Source: Marinomonas posidonica_A (GTDB lineage Bacteria; Pseudomonadota; Gammaproteobacteria; Pseudomonadales; Marinomonadaceae). Taken from it: a DNA stretch of 64,000 nt. The notes below the pieces were generated by a model, which saw nothing but the letters and a program-made list of their open reading frames with translations, was not told the DNA's origin and searched no databases. A program made the position numbers and the translations under genes. Below, piece after piece: positions 8,927-17,703 of this stretch; within the stretch, counting starts at the first letter, position 1, and each line of letters opens with the position of its first letter. The stretch covers positions 124,001 to 188,000 of the forward strand of contig NZ_JBHZSP010000002.1 of NCBI RefSeq assembly GCF_043643765.1, given 5' to 3'.

Positions 8927-9956
8927 GAGTCACTTCTACTTTTATCGAATTAAGTTTGGCTAAAAAAGCCTCTTTAAAGTCATCTGGTAAGGCTAACGAA
9001 ATAGGCAGATACCAAATATTTGAGTTGTTGAGGGCTAAAGCCTGACACTTTACGGCGTCTTTTTCCGTCATAATAACGGCTTTGTCATTCGGAATGTCCG
9101 ACGCTTTAAACCCATGATGGTCAGAAAACCATTGATAAGTGCAAGCAGCTTCGTTTAAGCCCTTATCCTTTAAGGTTCGCTTAAACCGCTCGGGATTTCC
9201 AATACCAGCCATCACATGCCACTGTCGGCGCTCTAAAAAAGCTGTCTCACAAGCAAGCTGACGTTTACCATCCAACGAATATAAATAATCAGAGGTTATC
9301 GCCATCAAACGCACGGGGTGATTTAAAGCCTTTAAAGAATCGGTTTGCTGCGGCGTAATACTCACCACAAAATCCACGTCATTGAGGCGAACTTGTGGTT
9401 CTCTTAATGGTCCAACCGGCAACAATTGCTCATTTCCCAACCCTCGTTGAGCATCTATCATGGCAATTTCAATATCACGATCTAAAGCATAATGCTGCAT
9501 ACCGTCATCACTAATGATGACATCCAATATATGTTCTTCTAATAGCAATTCAATGGCTTTTTTTCGTTCCGGAAAGACTACCATTGGGCACTGAGTTCGA
9601 CGTGCTAACATAACAGGTTCGTCGCCAACGACCTCTGCTAGGCTCTCGGCATCTACCTTCTCCGGTTTGGATAATGTAACCCCATGACCACGTGAAATAA
9701 TACCGACCTTCAATCCACTTGCTGTGAGTAATTCACATAGAGCGATCACCATTGGTGACTTACCCGTGCCGCCAACGCTAATGTTACCCACCACCACGAC
9801 AGGTACCGGTGCACGATAACTGGGCGTTATCCCTAATAAAAAATTTTGGCGTTTTTTGGCAACAAGATAACGAACTATAGGTTGAATGGGTTGGAAGACA
9901 TGAGTCCAGCCGAATTTTCGATACCAAGCACGTGTAAAGCAAGACTCGATGTTCAC
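8919..9956 (-). CDS. lpxK: Tetraacyldisaccharide 4'-kinase
   Basis: Phosphorylates the 4' position of the lipid A disaccharide precursor at the inner-membrane face. It has 345 residues, the usual length. An N-terminal amphipathic/hydrophobic segment precedes the Walker A motif GNISVGGTGKSP, and DVIISDDGMQHYAL is the catalytic DDG/QH motif of the family. MTEKDAVK near the C-terminus is also conserved. Its start overlaps exbD by four bases. Together with lpxH at the other end of the window it shows a normal lipid A pathway. Confidence 0.95.
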   Translation of the reverse strand: MNIESCFTRAWYRKFGWTHVFQPIQPIVRYLVAKKRQNFLLGITPSYRAPVPVVVVGNISVGGTGKSPMVIALCELLTASGLKVGIISRGHGVTLSKPEKVDAESLAEVVGDEPVMLARRTQCPMVVFPERKKAIELLLEEHILDVIISDDGMQHYALDRDIEIAMIDAQRGLGNEQLLPVGPLREPQVRLNDVDFVVSITPQQTDSLKALNHPVRLMAITSDYLYSLDGKRQLACETAFLERRQWHVMAGIGNPERFKRTLKDKGLNEAACTYQWFSDHHGFKASDIPNDKAVIMTEKDAVKCQALALNNSNIWYLPISLALPDDFKEAFLAKLNSIKVEVTHE

Positions 9957-10375
9957 GGATTAGACTCTTTTTGCGCGGTATGAGCCAGCTTAGTAATACC
10001 CAACTTAGCGGCCGCATCATACACTCTTAACACCATTTCATAAGATGACTGTGCATCAGCCGTGATAATCAAAGGGCGAGTATTATCTCCTTGCGTGACT
10101 TCGCTTAAACCTTGAACTAATGTTGCAACTTTTTCATTGATCAGCGTCTGTCCATTAATCACATATTGACCATCAGCGGTAATGACTAACTCAACCGTCT
10201 TATCTCGATCACTCGCTGGAGCATCGGAAGTCGCCGTTGGTAGATCAATGGTCAGTTCCGTACTTTGGTTAAACGTAGTGCTGACCATAAAAAAGATTAA
10301 CAACAAAAAAACCACATCGATTAACGGCGTCAGGTTAATTTGTACGTCATCTATTTTTTGACGACGAAATTTCAC
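9953..10375 (-). CDS. exbD: ExbD/TolR family biopolymer transport protein
   Basis: 140 residues: a short cytoplasmic N-terminus, one membrane segment (about 17-37, INLTPLIDVVFLLLIFFMVS) carrying the proton-path aspartate typical of ExbD/TolR, and a periplasmic domain. With the ExbB-like partner it forms a proton-driven motor. Its place beside lpxK and comEC matches the Pseudomonas PA2982-2983 pair rather than a TonB operon; no tonB is visible, so the energised partner is unknown. It overlaps both neighbours by four bases. Confidence 0.88.
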   Translation of the reverse strand: MKFRRQKIDDVQINLTPLIDVVFLLLIFFMVSTTFNQSTELTIDLPTATSDAPASDRDKTVELVITADGQYVINGQTLINEKVATLVQGLSEVTQGDNTRPLIITADAQSSYEMVLRVYDAAAKLGITKLAHTAQKESNP

Positions 10376-11004
10376 TGGGCCACTCCCGATTTTTCTCTAT
10401 CACCATGAATCGCATCAACTAACTTAGTGGATTGTTGTTCCATGGTCACAACAAGCTCATCAATACGGCGGCTAAAAAAGCGATGGAAGATTAATGCCGG
10501 AATAGCAACACCTAAGCCTGCCGCCGTGGTCAGCAATGCTTCTGAAATGCCGCCGGCCAATAAAGCGGTATTGCCCGCGCCGTTCTCCATTAGTACGGAA
10601 AAGACCTTAATCATACCAACCACGGTGCCCAACAAGCCCAATAAAGGCGAGATGGCAGCGATGGTCCCTAAGGTATTCATAAAACGCTCTAGCTCATGAA
10701 TAACATGGCTTGCTGCCTCTTGCACACTCTCTTTCATCGCACCACGACCATGCTTAGAAGACACTAAACCAGCGGCAAAGATAGAAGCTAACCCCGTTTT
10801 AGACTGCATACCACGAATGTAATCTAGCGTCATTTTATCGTCTCGCAGACGCATCATCACATCGCCCAGTAAACCTTTTGGCGCCACACTATTTTTTCGC
10901 AATGTCCAAAATCGTTCAAGAATGATGGCCAATGTTAAAATTGAACAAGCCAATAATGGCCACATAAAAACACCACCAGTTTGAATAAAGCTTAGCAAGG
11001 GCAT
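10372..11004 (-). CDS. exbB: MotA/TolQ/ExbB proton channel family protein
   Basis: Proton channel subunit of the ExbB/ExbD motor, 210 residues from ATG 11004. Three membrane segments are visible: VFMWPLLACSILTLAIILE near the N-terminus and two long helices in the second half (LGTIAAISPLLGLLGTVVGM and ALLTTAAGLGVAIPALIFH). The LLGTVxGMI block is the family signature. I chose MPLLSFIQ over an upstream frame to 11064, because homologues begin a few residues before the MWP segment; GGAG is visible, though only one base from the ATG. The upstream frame would run into comEC coding. Confidence 0.9.
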   Translation of the reverse strand: MPLLSFIQTGGVFMWPLLACSILTLAIILERFWTLRKNSVAPKGLLGDVMMRLRDDKMTLDYIRGMQSKTGLASIFAAGLVSSKHGRGAMKESVQEAASHVIHELERFMNTLGTIAAISPLLGLLGTVVGMIKVFSVLMENGAGNTALLAGGISEALLTTAAGLGVAIPALIFHRFFSRRIDELVVTMEQQSTKLVDAIHGDREKSGVAQ

Positions 11005-11024
11005 TCTCCATTTAAAGTTTGATG

Positions 11025-12935
11025 CTAATTTAACACACTCTCTAACTTTTCTGCACGCTTGCAAGTGTCAGATTTAAAGAGAAAAAATGAATATCGACAT
11101 TGGCTGTGCTTAAGGCTAATGCCATCATCACGAAAATAAAAAGATAACATCTCAGAATGATCGATATTCAACCAATTAATCGACAGTGCCGAGAGGATCA
11201 CGTTGTCTAAATACTCGTCGTTGTGGGCAAGGATAAGCCAATCGGGATTCATTTTTAACAAGGTTGATGGGGAAAGCCTATCGACTTTATCTGGCACCAT
11301 CCTAATAGAGACCTTGTTGGTATTGCTGGTTAATAAGTTGTTTAGCTCCAAACCAGCAGAAGACTGAACCCAATCATTTATCCATTGCTCTTCGCCTTTT
11401 TCCAATACTAACTTACCTTGATGATTTCTCAACACCATATCAGCCTTAGGCTCAATGAACAGAGAGTTTGAAAACAACGACATCCAGATAATGCCAAGTG
11501 CTATTCCGCCACGCTTCAAAGGCGTTTGAAAAACCCAAAACAACAGCCACAACAATAAAAGCAACTTAGGTATGCTAGACGTAATGACATTAAAATTCAG
11601 TAGTGGACACTCAAATGCAACCCACTCAAGCAGACCAATAACATAGACCAGCCCCCAGTCTAGAAAACAATACACAAACTGAGTTTGAAAGATTAGGGAT
11701 TCAAGACAAGCGATCATACCGATCGGGAACCACAGACTGGCAGTAAAAGGTATCATTAATAAATTAACCGCAATGGATACGATGGATATAGCGTCTTGCC
11801 ACCCCAGAATCAACACCATAGACGCAGTACTCAACATCACTTGAGTGGAGATCATTCGACGCCATTGCCATTGTGTTATTGGATAAAAACCAATTAACAA
11901 ATACACCATGCTAAACGACAGCCATAGCCCAGGACTTAATATGCTTCTTGGGTTTACAAACAACACCAACCACAAGGTAAAACCAATCACCTGAAAAGCA
12001 CTTAGCTTTACCATCAATACTCGGCTAATTAAGTACACACTGAGCATAATGGACGCCCTAACCACCGGCTCCCCCCAATCCGTCATAAAGCCATAAAGCA
12101 TTAATAAGGGCACCACCAAAACACACTCTAACTGCCAACGAGTTAAACCGACTAATAAAAGCTTGGCGGGTAACAACCACCAAATCACACGAGCAAGAAC
12201 GAAACCGATCACCGCCATAAATCCCGTGTGCAAACCCGATACTACGAATAAGTGTGCGAGCCCCAACGTCCTCACTATCCAAGTATCTCTTTGACTCCAC
12301 AAATCATCCGCCCCGAGTAATAACGCTTTTGAAAAACGCCAGGACTCAAATGTATGAAAGCTTTCATCAAGCCGTTTCAATACTTCGTGTCGCCCCCCCA
12401 TCGGTAATTGCTTTAGCCATTCACCTTGAACGTTAAATACCAGCTGAGCAGCTTGCCTTTGAATGTATAAATTCTTCAACCACCAAGGCCCCTCTTTATC
12501 CGCCAAAGCATATCGAACTAACTCAACTTTGTTAAAATGAGGTGGGATTTGACTGGCTTGCAACAACCGGAAGTCATTAAATTCGACAAAATTTGAACGA
12601 ATTGATTGTTGATCTGGTAATCGCTGAAAGATCACTTTAACCTGCTTAGCTAGGCTTACAGGGCCCTCTTTGGGTAAAGCACTCAGCAATAAGATTTGCT
12701 TGTCCTCAACACTAATAAAATACGCATCCTCTTGACTTAGCAAGATAGTCAGTTCGTCTTCCACCTCTGAAAGCACCACTGACAATAGTGAAATAAAAGT
12801 TAAAAACAAAACTAATACGCGCTTTGTGTACATTAGGTAGAGACAGAGAAAGGTGATATGCGTAGAATACAGCCACAAATAATCACTCGGCACCAGAATG
12901 GCGCCCATCAAAGTGGACAAACTACTTAGTAACAT
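11025..12935 (-). CDS. comEC: ComEC/Rec2-family DNA uptake channel, lacking the metallo-beta-lactamase core
   Basis: 636 residues. The N-terminal part has three membrane segments and a DUF4131-like OB region (about 60-200). The polytopic Competence domain follows, with the signature FVVSGLHTG at 231-238 and several helices to about 490. Known ComEC proteins (about 750 residues) then carry a metallo-beta-lactamase domain with an HxHxDH site. Here the last 140 residues contain no such motif; only a segment resembling the end of that domain (LSPSTLLKMNPDWLILAHND onward) remains. It should form the membrane pore for transforming DNA but probably lacks nuclease activity. It sits at the head of the envelope operon, 43 bases from a divergent DUF2062 gene. 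Confidence 0.82.
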   Translation of the reverse strand: MLLSSLSTLMGAILVPSDYLWLYSTHITFLCLYLMYTKRVLVLFLTFISLLSVVLSEVEDELTILLSQEDAYFISVEDKQILLLSALPKEGPVSLAKQVKVIFQRLPDQQSIRSNFVEFNDFRLLQASQIPPHFNKVELVRYALADKEGPWWLKNLYIQRQAAQLVFNVQGEWLKQLPMGGRHEVLKRLDESFHTFESWRFSKALLLGADDLWSQRDTWIVRTLGLAHLFVVSGLHTGFMAVIGFVLARVIWWLLPAKLLLVGLTRWQLECVLVVPLLMLYGFMTDWGEPVVRASIMLSVYLISRVLMVKLSAFQVIGFTLWLVLFVNPRSILSPGLWLSFSMVYLLIGFYPITQWQWRRMISTQVMLSTASMVLILGWQDAISIVSIAVNLLMIPFTASLWFPIGMIACLESLIFQTQFVYCFLDWGLVYVIGLLEWVAFECPLLNFNVITSSIPKLLLLLWLLFWVFQTPLKRGGIALGIIWMSLFSNSLFIEPKADMVLRNHQGKLVLEKGEEQWINDWVQSSAGLELNNLLTSNTNKVSIRMVPDKVDRLSPSTLLKMNPDWLILAHNDEYLDNVILSALSINWLNIDHSEMLSFYFRDDGISLKHSQCRYSFFLFKSDTCKRAEKLESVLN

Positions 12936-12978
12936 AAGACCTCCATGTCTTAGATTGCTAAATGACTTTTATCTGATT

Positions 12979-13488
12979 ATGCCTAAGAATTATCTAAAGA
13001 AGTACATCCCTGATCCAGAGAAGCTAAAGAAAAATAAAGCGCTCGCGATTCTTGGATCACAAATTTATGAAGCAAACTTATGGCATCTTAACCGTCGTTC
13101 TGTTGCGCGTGCTTTTTTTAATGGCTTGTTTTGGGCTTTCATTCCAATGCCATTTCAAATGCTGGCAGCAGCCCTGCTGTCCATTCCTCTAAGAGCCAAC
13201 ATCCCACTTTCTATTGCGCTTGTGTGGATAACCAATCCGATCACCATGCCGTTTGTCTTTTATTTCAATTACAAAGTTGGCACCCACATATTAGGCACAC
13301 ACCATACTAAAGAGTTCAAACTCTCTGTTGAATGGATTTGGGATAAGATGGAGCATATCTGGCTACCCTTATATACAGGTTCTATCGTTACGGGGCTCTT
13401 AGTTGGTGCGATAAGCTACATCGCCATCACCATCTTATGGCGTTTACACGTCGTCAAACGCTGGAAAGAACGCAAACAGCGCAAATAA
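12979..13488 (+). CDS. DUF2062 domain-containing membrane protein
   Basis: 169 residues from ATG 12979. The DUF2062 block is plain: the basic N-terminus, then SVARAFFNGLFWAFIPMPFQML, the conserved WITNPITMPFVFYFNYKVG, and a final membrane segment near 140-160, with a very basic tail (RWKERKQRK). The function of the family is unknown; some members are fused to glycosyltransferases. The same gene lies next to comEC and lolCD in Pseudomonas. An upstream in-frame extension to 12898 runs antisense into comEC and was not used. Confidence 0.85.
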   Translation: MPKNYLKKYIPDPEKLKKNKALAILGSQIYEANLWHLNRRSVARAFFNGLFWAFIPMPFQMLAAALLSIPLRANIPLSIALVWITNPITMPFVFYFNYKVGTHILGTHHTKEFKLSVEWIWDKMEHIWLPLYTGSIVTGLLVGAISYIAITILWRLHVVKRWKERKQRK

Positions 13489-13564
13489 ACTTGCTTAGCC
13501 CGTTATCTTAAACAAGATAAACACCTTGTACTGAATCATATTTCCCTATGATTTAAACTAAAAA

Positions 13565-13594
13565 AACCACTGCTGGGTCAATCAAACAGTGGTT
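13565..13594. terminator. Probable bidirectional terminator
   Basis: An 8-bp stem AACCACTG / CAGTGGTT with a 14-base loop, A-rich before and TTTATT after. A second small hairpin (TTATCTT / AAGATAA, 13503-13520) lies upstream. Both are in the 154-bp gap between the convergent DUF2062 and TIM-barrel genes. Confidence 0.6.
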
Positions 13595-13642
13595 TATTGA
13601 ACAAAACGATCCTAGTTGCTCCATTAAAGACTAAAACGCCGC

Positions 13643-14626
13643 TTATTTGAAGCCAAACAAGGCTTCTCGCGCAACGTTTAAAGCCGTCACAGCATCTTGT
13701 TTTTTCTGCGCGTTTTTTAGCGCCTCCCAATCCATTCGATCCAAGGCGGTATCAATGTGTTTTAGAAAAGAAATCGCACTATTGGCCGCAGCAACACAAT
13801 CCTCTCTGAAAGGAAATTGATCAAGCTGCCAGACACCTTGCCAATTATTTTTCCTTAAAACATAAAAGAATTCCATCAACTCAATCGGATGAACTGAACC
13901 CGCAATCATGTCATCATCCCAGTTTCGCAGATTATCATTCACATCCATACCAAATAGACGCCCGTAATCAATCGCGAGTTGCGCTGAGTCCGCTGGTGAT
14001 TCACCGCCATAAAGTGCATGACCAAAATCCAACAATACGCCAATATTGGGCAAGTTGATTTTCTCCAATGCTAGCAGTGTACGAGTCATGCTGTCATAAC
14101 TCATATGATTTCTTGGTTCGCGAGGTTTGTATTCAACAACAAACTTTAAATCCGCATTTTTCTTAGCAACGTTTGTGAGACCTTCCATTGAAAGGTGCCA
14201 CAATTCATGATGATCAACTTGAAATGGGTAATCCCAACCATCTTGGCCCGGCCAAAGTTTCACATACTCTGCACCTAACTCCCTTACCATCTCGGCCGCT
14301 TCATTAATCAGATGCTCAGCCAATTTACGAATTTCAGGATCAGGGTTGGTAAAAGCGCCTTTGGAAAATTGACGAGTATAAATCTCTGGCGTGATACCAA
14401 TCACACTTAGGTTATTTTTCGCAAGCGCTGCTTTTACCTCTGCGACAGACACGTTACCACCGGGAAAGGGATAATTAATATCGACGACTGAGAGATCATC
14501 CACTTGACCCGCCAAATCAATCATTTCCAGTAAAGATCGTTTCGGTCCATAACCATCCGTTGCGTAACGATCTACGTAAGTTGCAAAGTGCCAAATACCA
14601 GCACCAAACTTTAGATTGCTAGACAT
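13643..14626 (-). CDS. Sugar isomerase/epimerase-like TIM-barrel protein
   Basis: 327 residues of the xylose-isomerase-like (AP endonuclease 2) TIM barrel superfamily. Candidate metal ligands can be seen at strand ends: Glu in FVVEYKPREPRNH, Asp and His in GVLLDFGHALYGGE, and Asp in GMDVNDN. Arrangement and length fit L-rhamnose- or tagatose-type isomerases/epimerases, but the substrate cannot be read from the sequence. No sugar transporter, kinase or regulator is adjacent, which is unusual for a catabolic isomerase. It lies between the DUF2062 gene and lolD, where related genomes have a second lol permease or nothing. A poor SD (GAGGTAGGATAT) precedes the ATG. Confidence 0.72.
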   Translation of the reverse strand: MSSNLKFGAGIWHFATYVDRYATDGYGPKRSLLEMIDLAGQVDDLSVVDINYPFPGGNVSVAEVKAALAKNNLSVIGITPEIYTRQFSKGAFTNPDPEIRKLAEHLINEAAEMVRELGAEYVKLWPGQDGWDYPFQVDHHELWHLSMEGLTNVAKKNADLKFVVEYKPREPRNHMSYDSMTRTLLALEKINLPNIGVLLDFGHALYGGESPADSAQLAIDYGRLFGMDVNDNLRNWDDDMIAGSVHPIELMEFFYVLRKNNWQGVWQLDQFPFREDCVAAANSAISFLKHIDTALDRMDWEALKNAQKKQDAVTALNVAREALFGFK

Positions 14627-14954
14627 ATCCTACCTCATTGCTTTATTAATTTTATTTTTTACAAATTGAGTAAAAGAAACTTGTCACCAAGATTTATTGC
14701 TACCTCGAACAGATAATCACCATGGAAACTCATCTATTTATAAAGCGCATAGGATATATTGTCAATCAAGAATATTTATTCATACACTATCAAAACCATG
14801 ACTTAGTAGATGACATTACCGCACTAAAAAGAAACATAGCTCAAGCTGAGCCATTGAACTTACTGTCATTTAACAATAAATGATGGTGAATGTACTTTGA
14901 ATCTAGAAGAAGAGATTGCACTAATCTAATTTAGATTAGTGCAAGGATATTGGA
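14627..14954. other. 328-bp intergenic stretch
   Basis: AT-rich DNA between the lolD stop and the start of the TIM-barrel gene, both minus strand. It should contain the promoter of the TIM-barrel gene, but I see no convincing -35/-10 pair. The only clear structure is the long palindrome beside lolD. No coding frame of note. Confidence 0.6.
14916..14944 (-). terminator. Long perfect palindrome, probable lolCD terminator
   Basis: Fourteen-base arms TTGCACTAATCTAA and TTAGATTAGTGCAA around a single T, giving a 13-bp stem with a 3-base loop as RNA. It begins 11 bases after the lolD stop, and on that strand is followed by the pyrimidine run TCTCTTCTTCT. The low GC content is odd for a terminator, so an operator role is possible. 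Confidence 0.55.
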
Positions 14955-15647
14955 TCAACTATTGCCTTTAATCAGGCTCAGCTTTCCTTGTGACAACCGA
15001 TAAGCTGAATCCATCCAACTCAGCATTTTCTCATCATGAGTCACGATGAGAAACGCCATATCGTATTTCACTTTCAGCTCATTGATGAGGTTTTGCACTT
15101 CCAAAGAGGTGGTTTCGTCGAGATTGCCAGTTGGCTCATCCATTAACACACAAGCTGGACGGTTAGCCAAAGCACGAGCGATGGCAACACGTTGACGCTC
15201 ACCACCGGATAGCTGTGATGGCTTGTGATTCAATCGCTCACCAAGACCAACTTGAGTTAATAGTTCAGTACCTCTTGAGATCGCTTGGGATTTATTCATG
15301 CCAGCAATCCACATTGGCATCAACACATTTTCCAAGGCTGAGAACTCAGGCAATAAATGGTGAAACTGGTACACAAAGCCCATTTCTTGATTACGGATTT
15401 TGGCACGCTTGGCATCACTGAGACTGGACCAAGAAACTTGCGTCAGCTTTACATCACCTGAGCTGGCTAAATCCAGCCCAGCGAGTAGATTCAAAAGCGT
15501 TGTTTTACCCGAGCCGGATGCGCCGACAATGGCACAGGCTTGACCTTTATTGAGTGTAAAATCAATAGCCTGAAACACATCTACGGTTTGCTTTCCGTCT
15601 TGATATTGCTTTGACAGTGCCTGGCACTCTAATACTAGATCACTCAT
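14955..15647 (-). CDS. lolD: Lipoprotein-releasing ABC transporter ATP-binding protein LolD
   Basis: ATPase of the Lol system that extracts outer-membrane lipoproteins from the inner membrane for LolA. At 230 residues it has Walker A GASGSGKTT, signature LSGGERQRVAIARAL, Walker B CVLMDEPTGNLD and the H-loop IVTHD. It overlaps the permease gene by eight bases, so both are made from one message. The order permease-lolD matches Pseudomonas, which has a further permease gene in the group. Confidence 0.93.
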   Translation of the reverse strand: MSDLVLECQALSKQYQDGKQTVDVFQAIDFTLNKGQACAIVGASGSGKTTLLNLLAGLDLASSGDVKLTQVSWSSLSDAKRAKIRNQEMGFVYQFHHLLPEFSALENVLMPMWIAGMNKSQAISRGTELLTQVGLGERLNHKPSQLSGGERQRVAIARALANRPACVLMDEPTGNLDETTSLEVQNLINELKVKYDMAFLIVTHDEKMLSWMDSAYRLSQGKLSLIKGNS

Positions 15648-16884
15648 ATCTTAATGCCTCCGCTGGCTCCACTCTTGAAGCTCGCCACGCTGGGTATATC
15701 GTCGCGACCACCGTCATAATAAAGGCCGATGTGACGATTAATTCCACATCCGACCACTCTAATTGCGAAGGCAAATAATTAATAAAATACACATCGGCAC
15801 TGAGGAATTGGACCCCCAACAAAGTTTGTATACCAGCAATAATATCGCTTACGTTCAACGCCAAACTGACACCCAAAATGACACCAATGAGCGTTCCTAA
15901 CATGCCAATAAACATGCCTTGAACAATAAACACCCACATAACTTGAGTGGAAGTCAGCCCCATTGTTCTTAAAATAGCAATGTCATTGCGTTTATCAGTC
16001 ACCACCATGACTAAGGTAGAGACAATGTTAAACGCTGCCACTGCCACAATCAGCAGCAGCAACAAACCTATCATGGTTTTTTCCATCTTAATCGCTTGGA
16101 ACAGATTACCATGAGTACGCGTCCAATCACTCACACGGTTCTGACCTGGCACCGCTCTTGCGATGTCCCAAATCTCGGTTGGTGCAACAAAGAGATCATT
16201 AAAAGAAATTCGCAATGCTTCGACACTACCAGGTTGATAGCGCTTTAGTTTTGCCGCATCCGTTATATTGATGTACGCCAAACTACTGTCTAATTCCGCC
16301 CCAACCTCAAAGGTTCCCACCAAGGTAAAACGCTTTAAAACAGGCGCGACACCGGCAATAGAGACGCTTGCTTTAGGCAAGATGGCCGTGACTTTATCGC
16401 CAATAGAAACTCGTAGTTGTCTTGCTAGCTGAGCGCCTAAAACAATGCCAAAGCGCTGATCTTTGAGTGCATCAAGCGAGCCGGACGCCATATTATCGTC
16501 AATAATCGATACTTTCTTTTCCATATCAGGGTTGATGCCATTCAGAATGGCACCGTGGACACTGTCCCCCGACTGAAACATTACTTGTGCTTGAATATGA
16601 GGGGCGACGGCGACCACATTTGGCATTGTTTCAACTAACTTCGCCGTTTCCTGCCAATCATCCAATATTGGGTTTCCCCATAGCGTTGCATGAGGCACCA
16701 TCCCTAATATTCGCTCTCTGAGCTCACGATCAAAGCCATTCATCACAGAAAGAACGGTAATTAGCACCATTACACCAAGCGCTAAACCGGCAATCGATGA
16801 AAAGCTGATAAATGAAATGAAATGATTGGAACGCTTTGCTCTAGCGTAGCGTAGCCCAATGGTAACCGGAAGGAAGTTAATCAA
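15640..16884 (-). CDS. lolC: Lipoprotein-releasing ABC transporter permease LolC/LolE family
   Basis: 414 residues with the MacB/FtsX-like layout: one N-terminal membrane segment (about 22-48), a large periplasmic domain, and three C-terminal segments (about 270-295, 315-350, 375-400). Family marks include ISFISFSSIAGLALGVMVLI at the start and RNDIAILRTMG before the third segment. It is the only LolC/E gene here; E. coli has lolC-lolD-lolE. If no second copy exists elsewhere it would work as a LolF-type homodimer, which is inference. The name lolC is therefore provisional. Confidence 0.88.
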   Translation of the reverse strand: MINFLPVTIGLRYARAKRSNHFISFISFSSIAGLALGVMVLITVLSVMNGFDRELRERILGMVPHATLWGNPILDDWQETAKLVETMPNVVAVAPHIQAQVMFQSGDSVHGAILNGINPDMEKKVSIIDDNMASGSLDALKDQRFGIVLGAQLARQLRVSIGDKVTAILPKASVSIAGVAPVLKRFTLVGTFEVGAELDSSLAYINITDAAKLKRYQPGSVEALRISFNDLFVAPTEIWDIARAVPGQNRVSDWTRTHGNLFQAIKMEKTMIGLLLLLIVAVAAFNIVSTLVMVVTDKRNDIAILRTMGLTSTQVMWVFIVQGMFIGMLGTLIGVILGVSLALNVSDIIAGIQTLLGVQFLSADVYFINYLPSQLEWSDVELIVTSAFIMTVVATIYPAWRASRVEPAEALRYE

Positions 16885-16947
16885 AATATACCCTTACATG
16901 GCAAAATGGAGGACAAAGCCTCCATTAGTAAACATTGCCAAGACGAA

Positions 16948-17664
16948 TTAAGCGTCGAAGTCGATGCCAATACGACGGCCAATGTCTTCGTATGACTCAA
17001 TCACGTTACCTAAACCCTGACGGAAACGGTCTTTATCCAGTTTTTCTTTGGTTTCAGCGTCCCACAAGCGACAACCATCAGGTGAAAATTCGTCGCCTAA
17101 CACAACCTCACCTTTGAAAAGACCAAATTCCAACTTGTAATCCACTAGGATCATGCCACCTTGGGCAAATAGCTCTTTTAGAACCTGGTTCACTTTATAA
17201 GTTAATTCTTTCGCTTTGGCTAAATCATCTGCTTTTGCCCAACCAAAAGATTCAACATGAGACTCATTGATCATCGGATCGCCAAGTTCATCGTTTTTCA
17301 AAAACAGTTCAAATGTTGGCGGTGTTAATGTCGTCCCCTCTTCAACACCTAAACGGCGGCACAAGCTACCAGCCGCCACATTACGTACCACACATTCTAC
17401 AGGCATCATATCAAGACACTTTACCAAACACTCAGTGTCGCTGAGTAGTTTTTCAAAGTGAGTTGGAATGCCTGCTTCTTGTAACTTAGTCATGATGAAA
17501 GCATTAAACTTGTTATTGACCATGCCTTTGCGGTCTAACTGTTCAATTTTTTTACCATCAAAAGCTGAGGTATCATCACGAAATACTAGAACCATTTTGT
17601 CAGGATCATCTGTACGAAATACAGATTTTGCCTTACCTGCATATAGCTCTTGTCGTTTTTCCAT
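16948..17664 (-). CDS. purC: Phosphoribosylaminoimidazole-succinocarboxamide synthase
   Basis: SAICAR synthase of purine synthesis, joining aspartate to CAIR with ATP. The 238 residues match E. coli PurC (237). Clear motifs are YAGKAKSVFRTDDPDK, VRNVAAGSLCRRLG, MILVDYKLEFG and the metal-binding DEFSPDGCRLWD. It lies 39 bases after bamC on the same strand; a dapA-bamC-purC order is common in gammaproteobacteria. GGAGAG precedes the ATG. Confidence 0.96.
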   Translation of the reverse strand: MEKRQELYAGKAKSVFRTDDPDKMVLVFRDDTSAFDGKKIEQLDRKGMVNNKFNAFIMTKLQEAGIPTHFEKLLSDTECLVKCLDMMPVECVVRNVAAGSLCRRLGVEEGTTLTPPTFELFLKNDELGDPMINESHVESFGWAKADDLAKAKELTYKVNQVLKELFAQGGMILVDYKLEFGLFKGEVVLGDEFSPDGCRLWDAETKEKLDKDRFRQGLGNVIESYEDIGRRIGIDFDA

Positions 17665-17703
17665 TGGAGAGTCTCCGGTTTGATTACGAGGGGTTAGTCT
17701 TAG

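Noticed and set aside
11025..11500. Frameshift in comEC as the reason for the missing domain
   Set aside because: The end of the protein still resembles the end of the MBL domain in the same frame, so a clean internal loss fits better than a frameshift.
12898..12978. N-terminal extension of the DUF2062 protein
   Set aside because: The extension runs antisense into comEC, and homologues begin at the basic MPKNYLKK segment.
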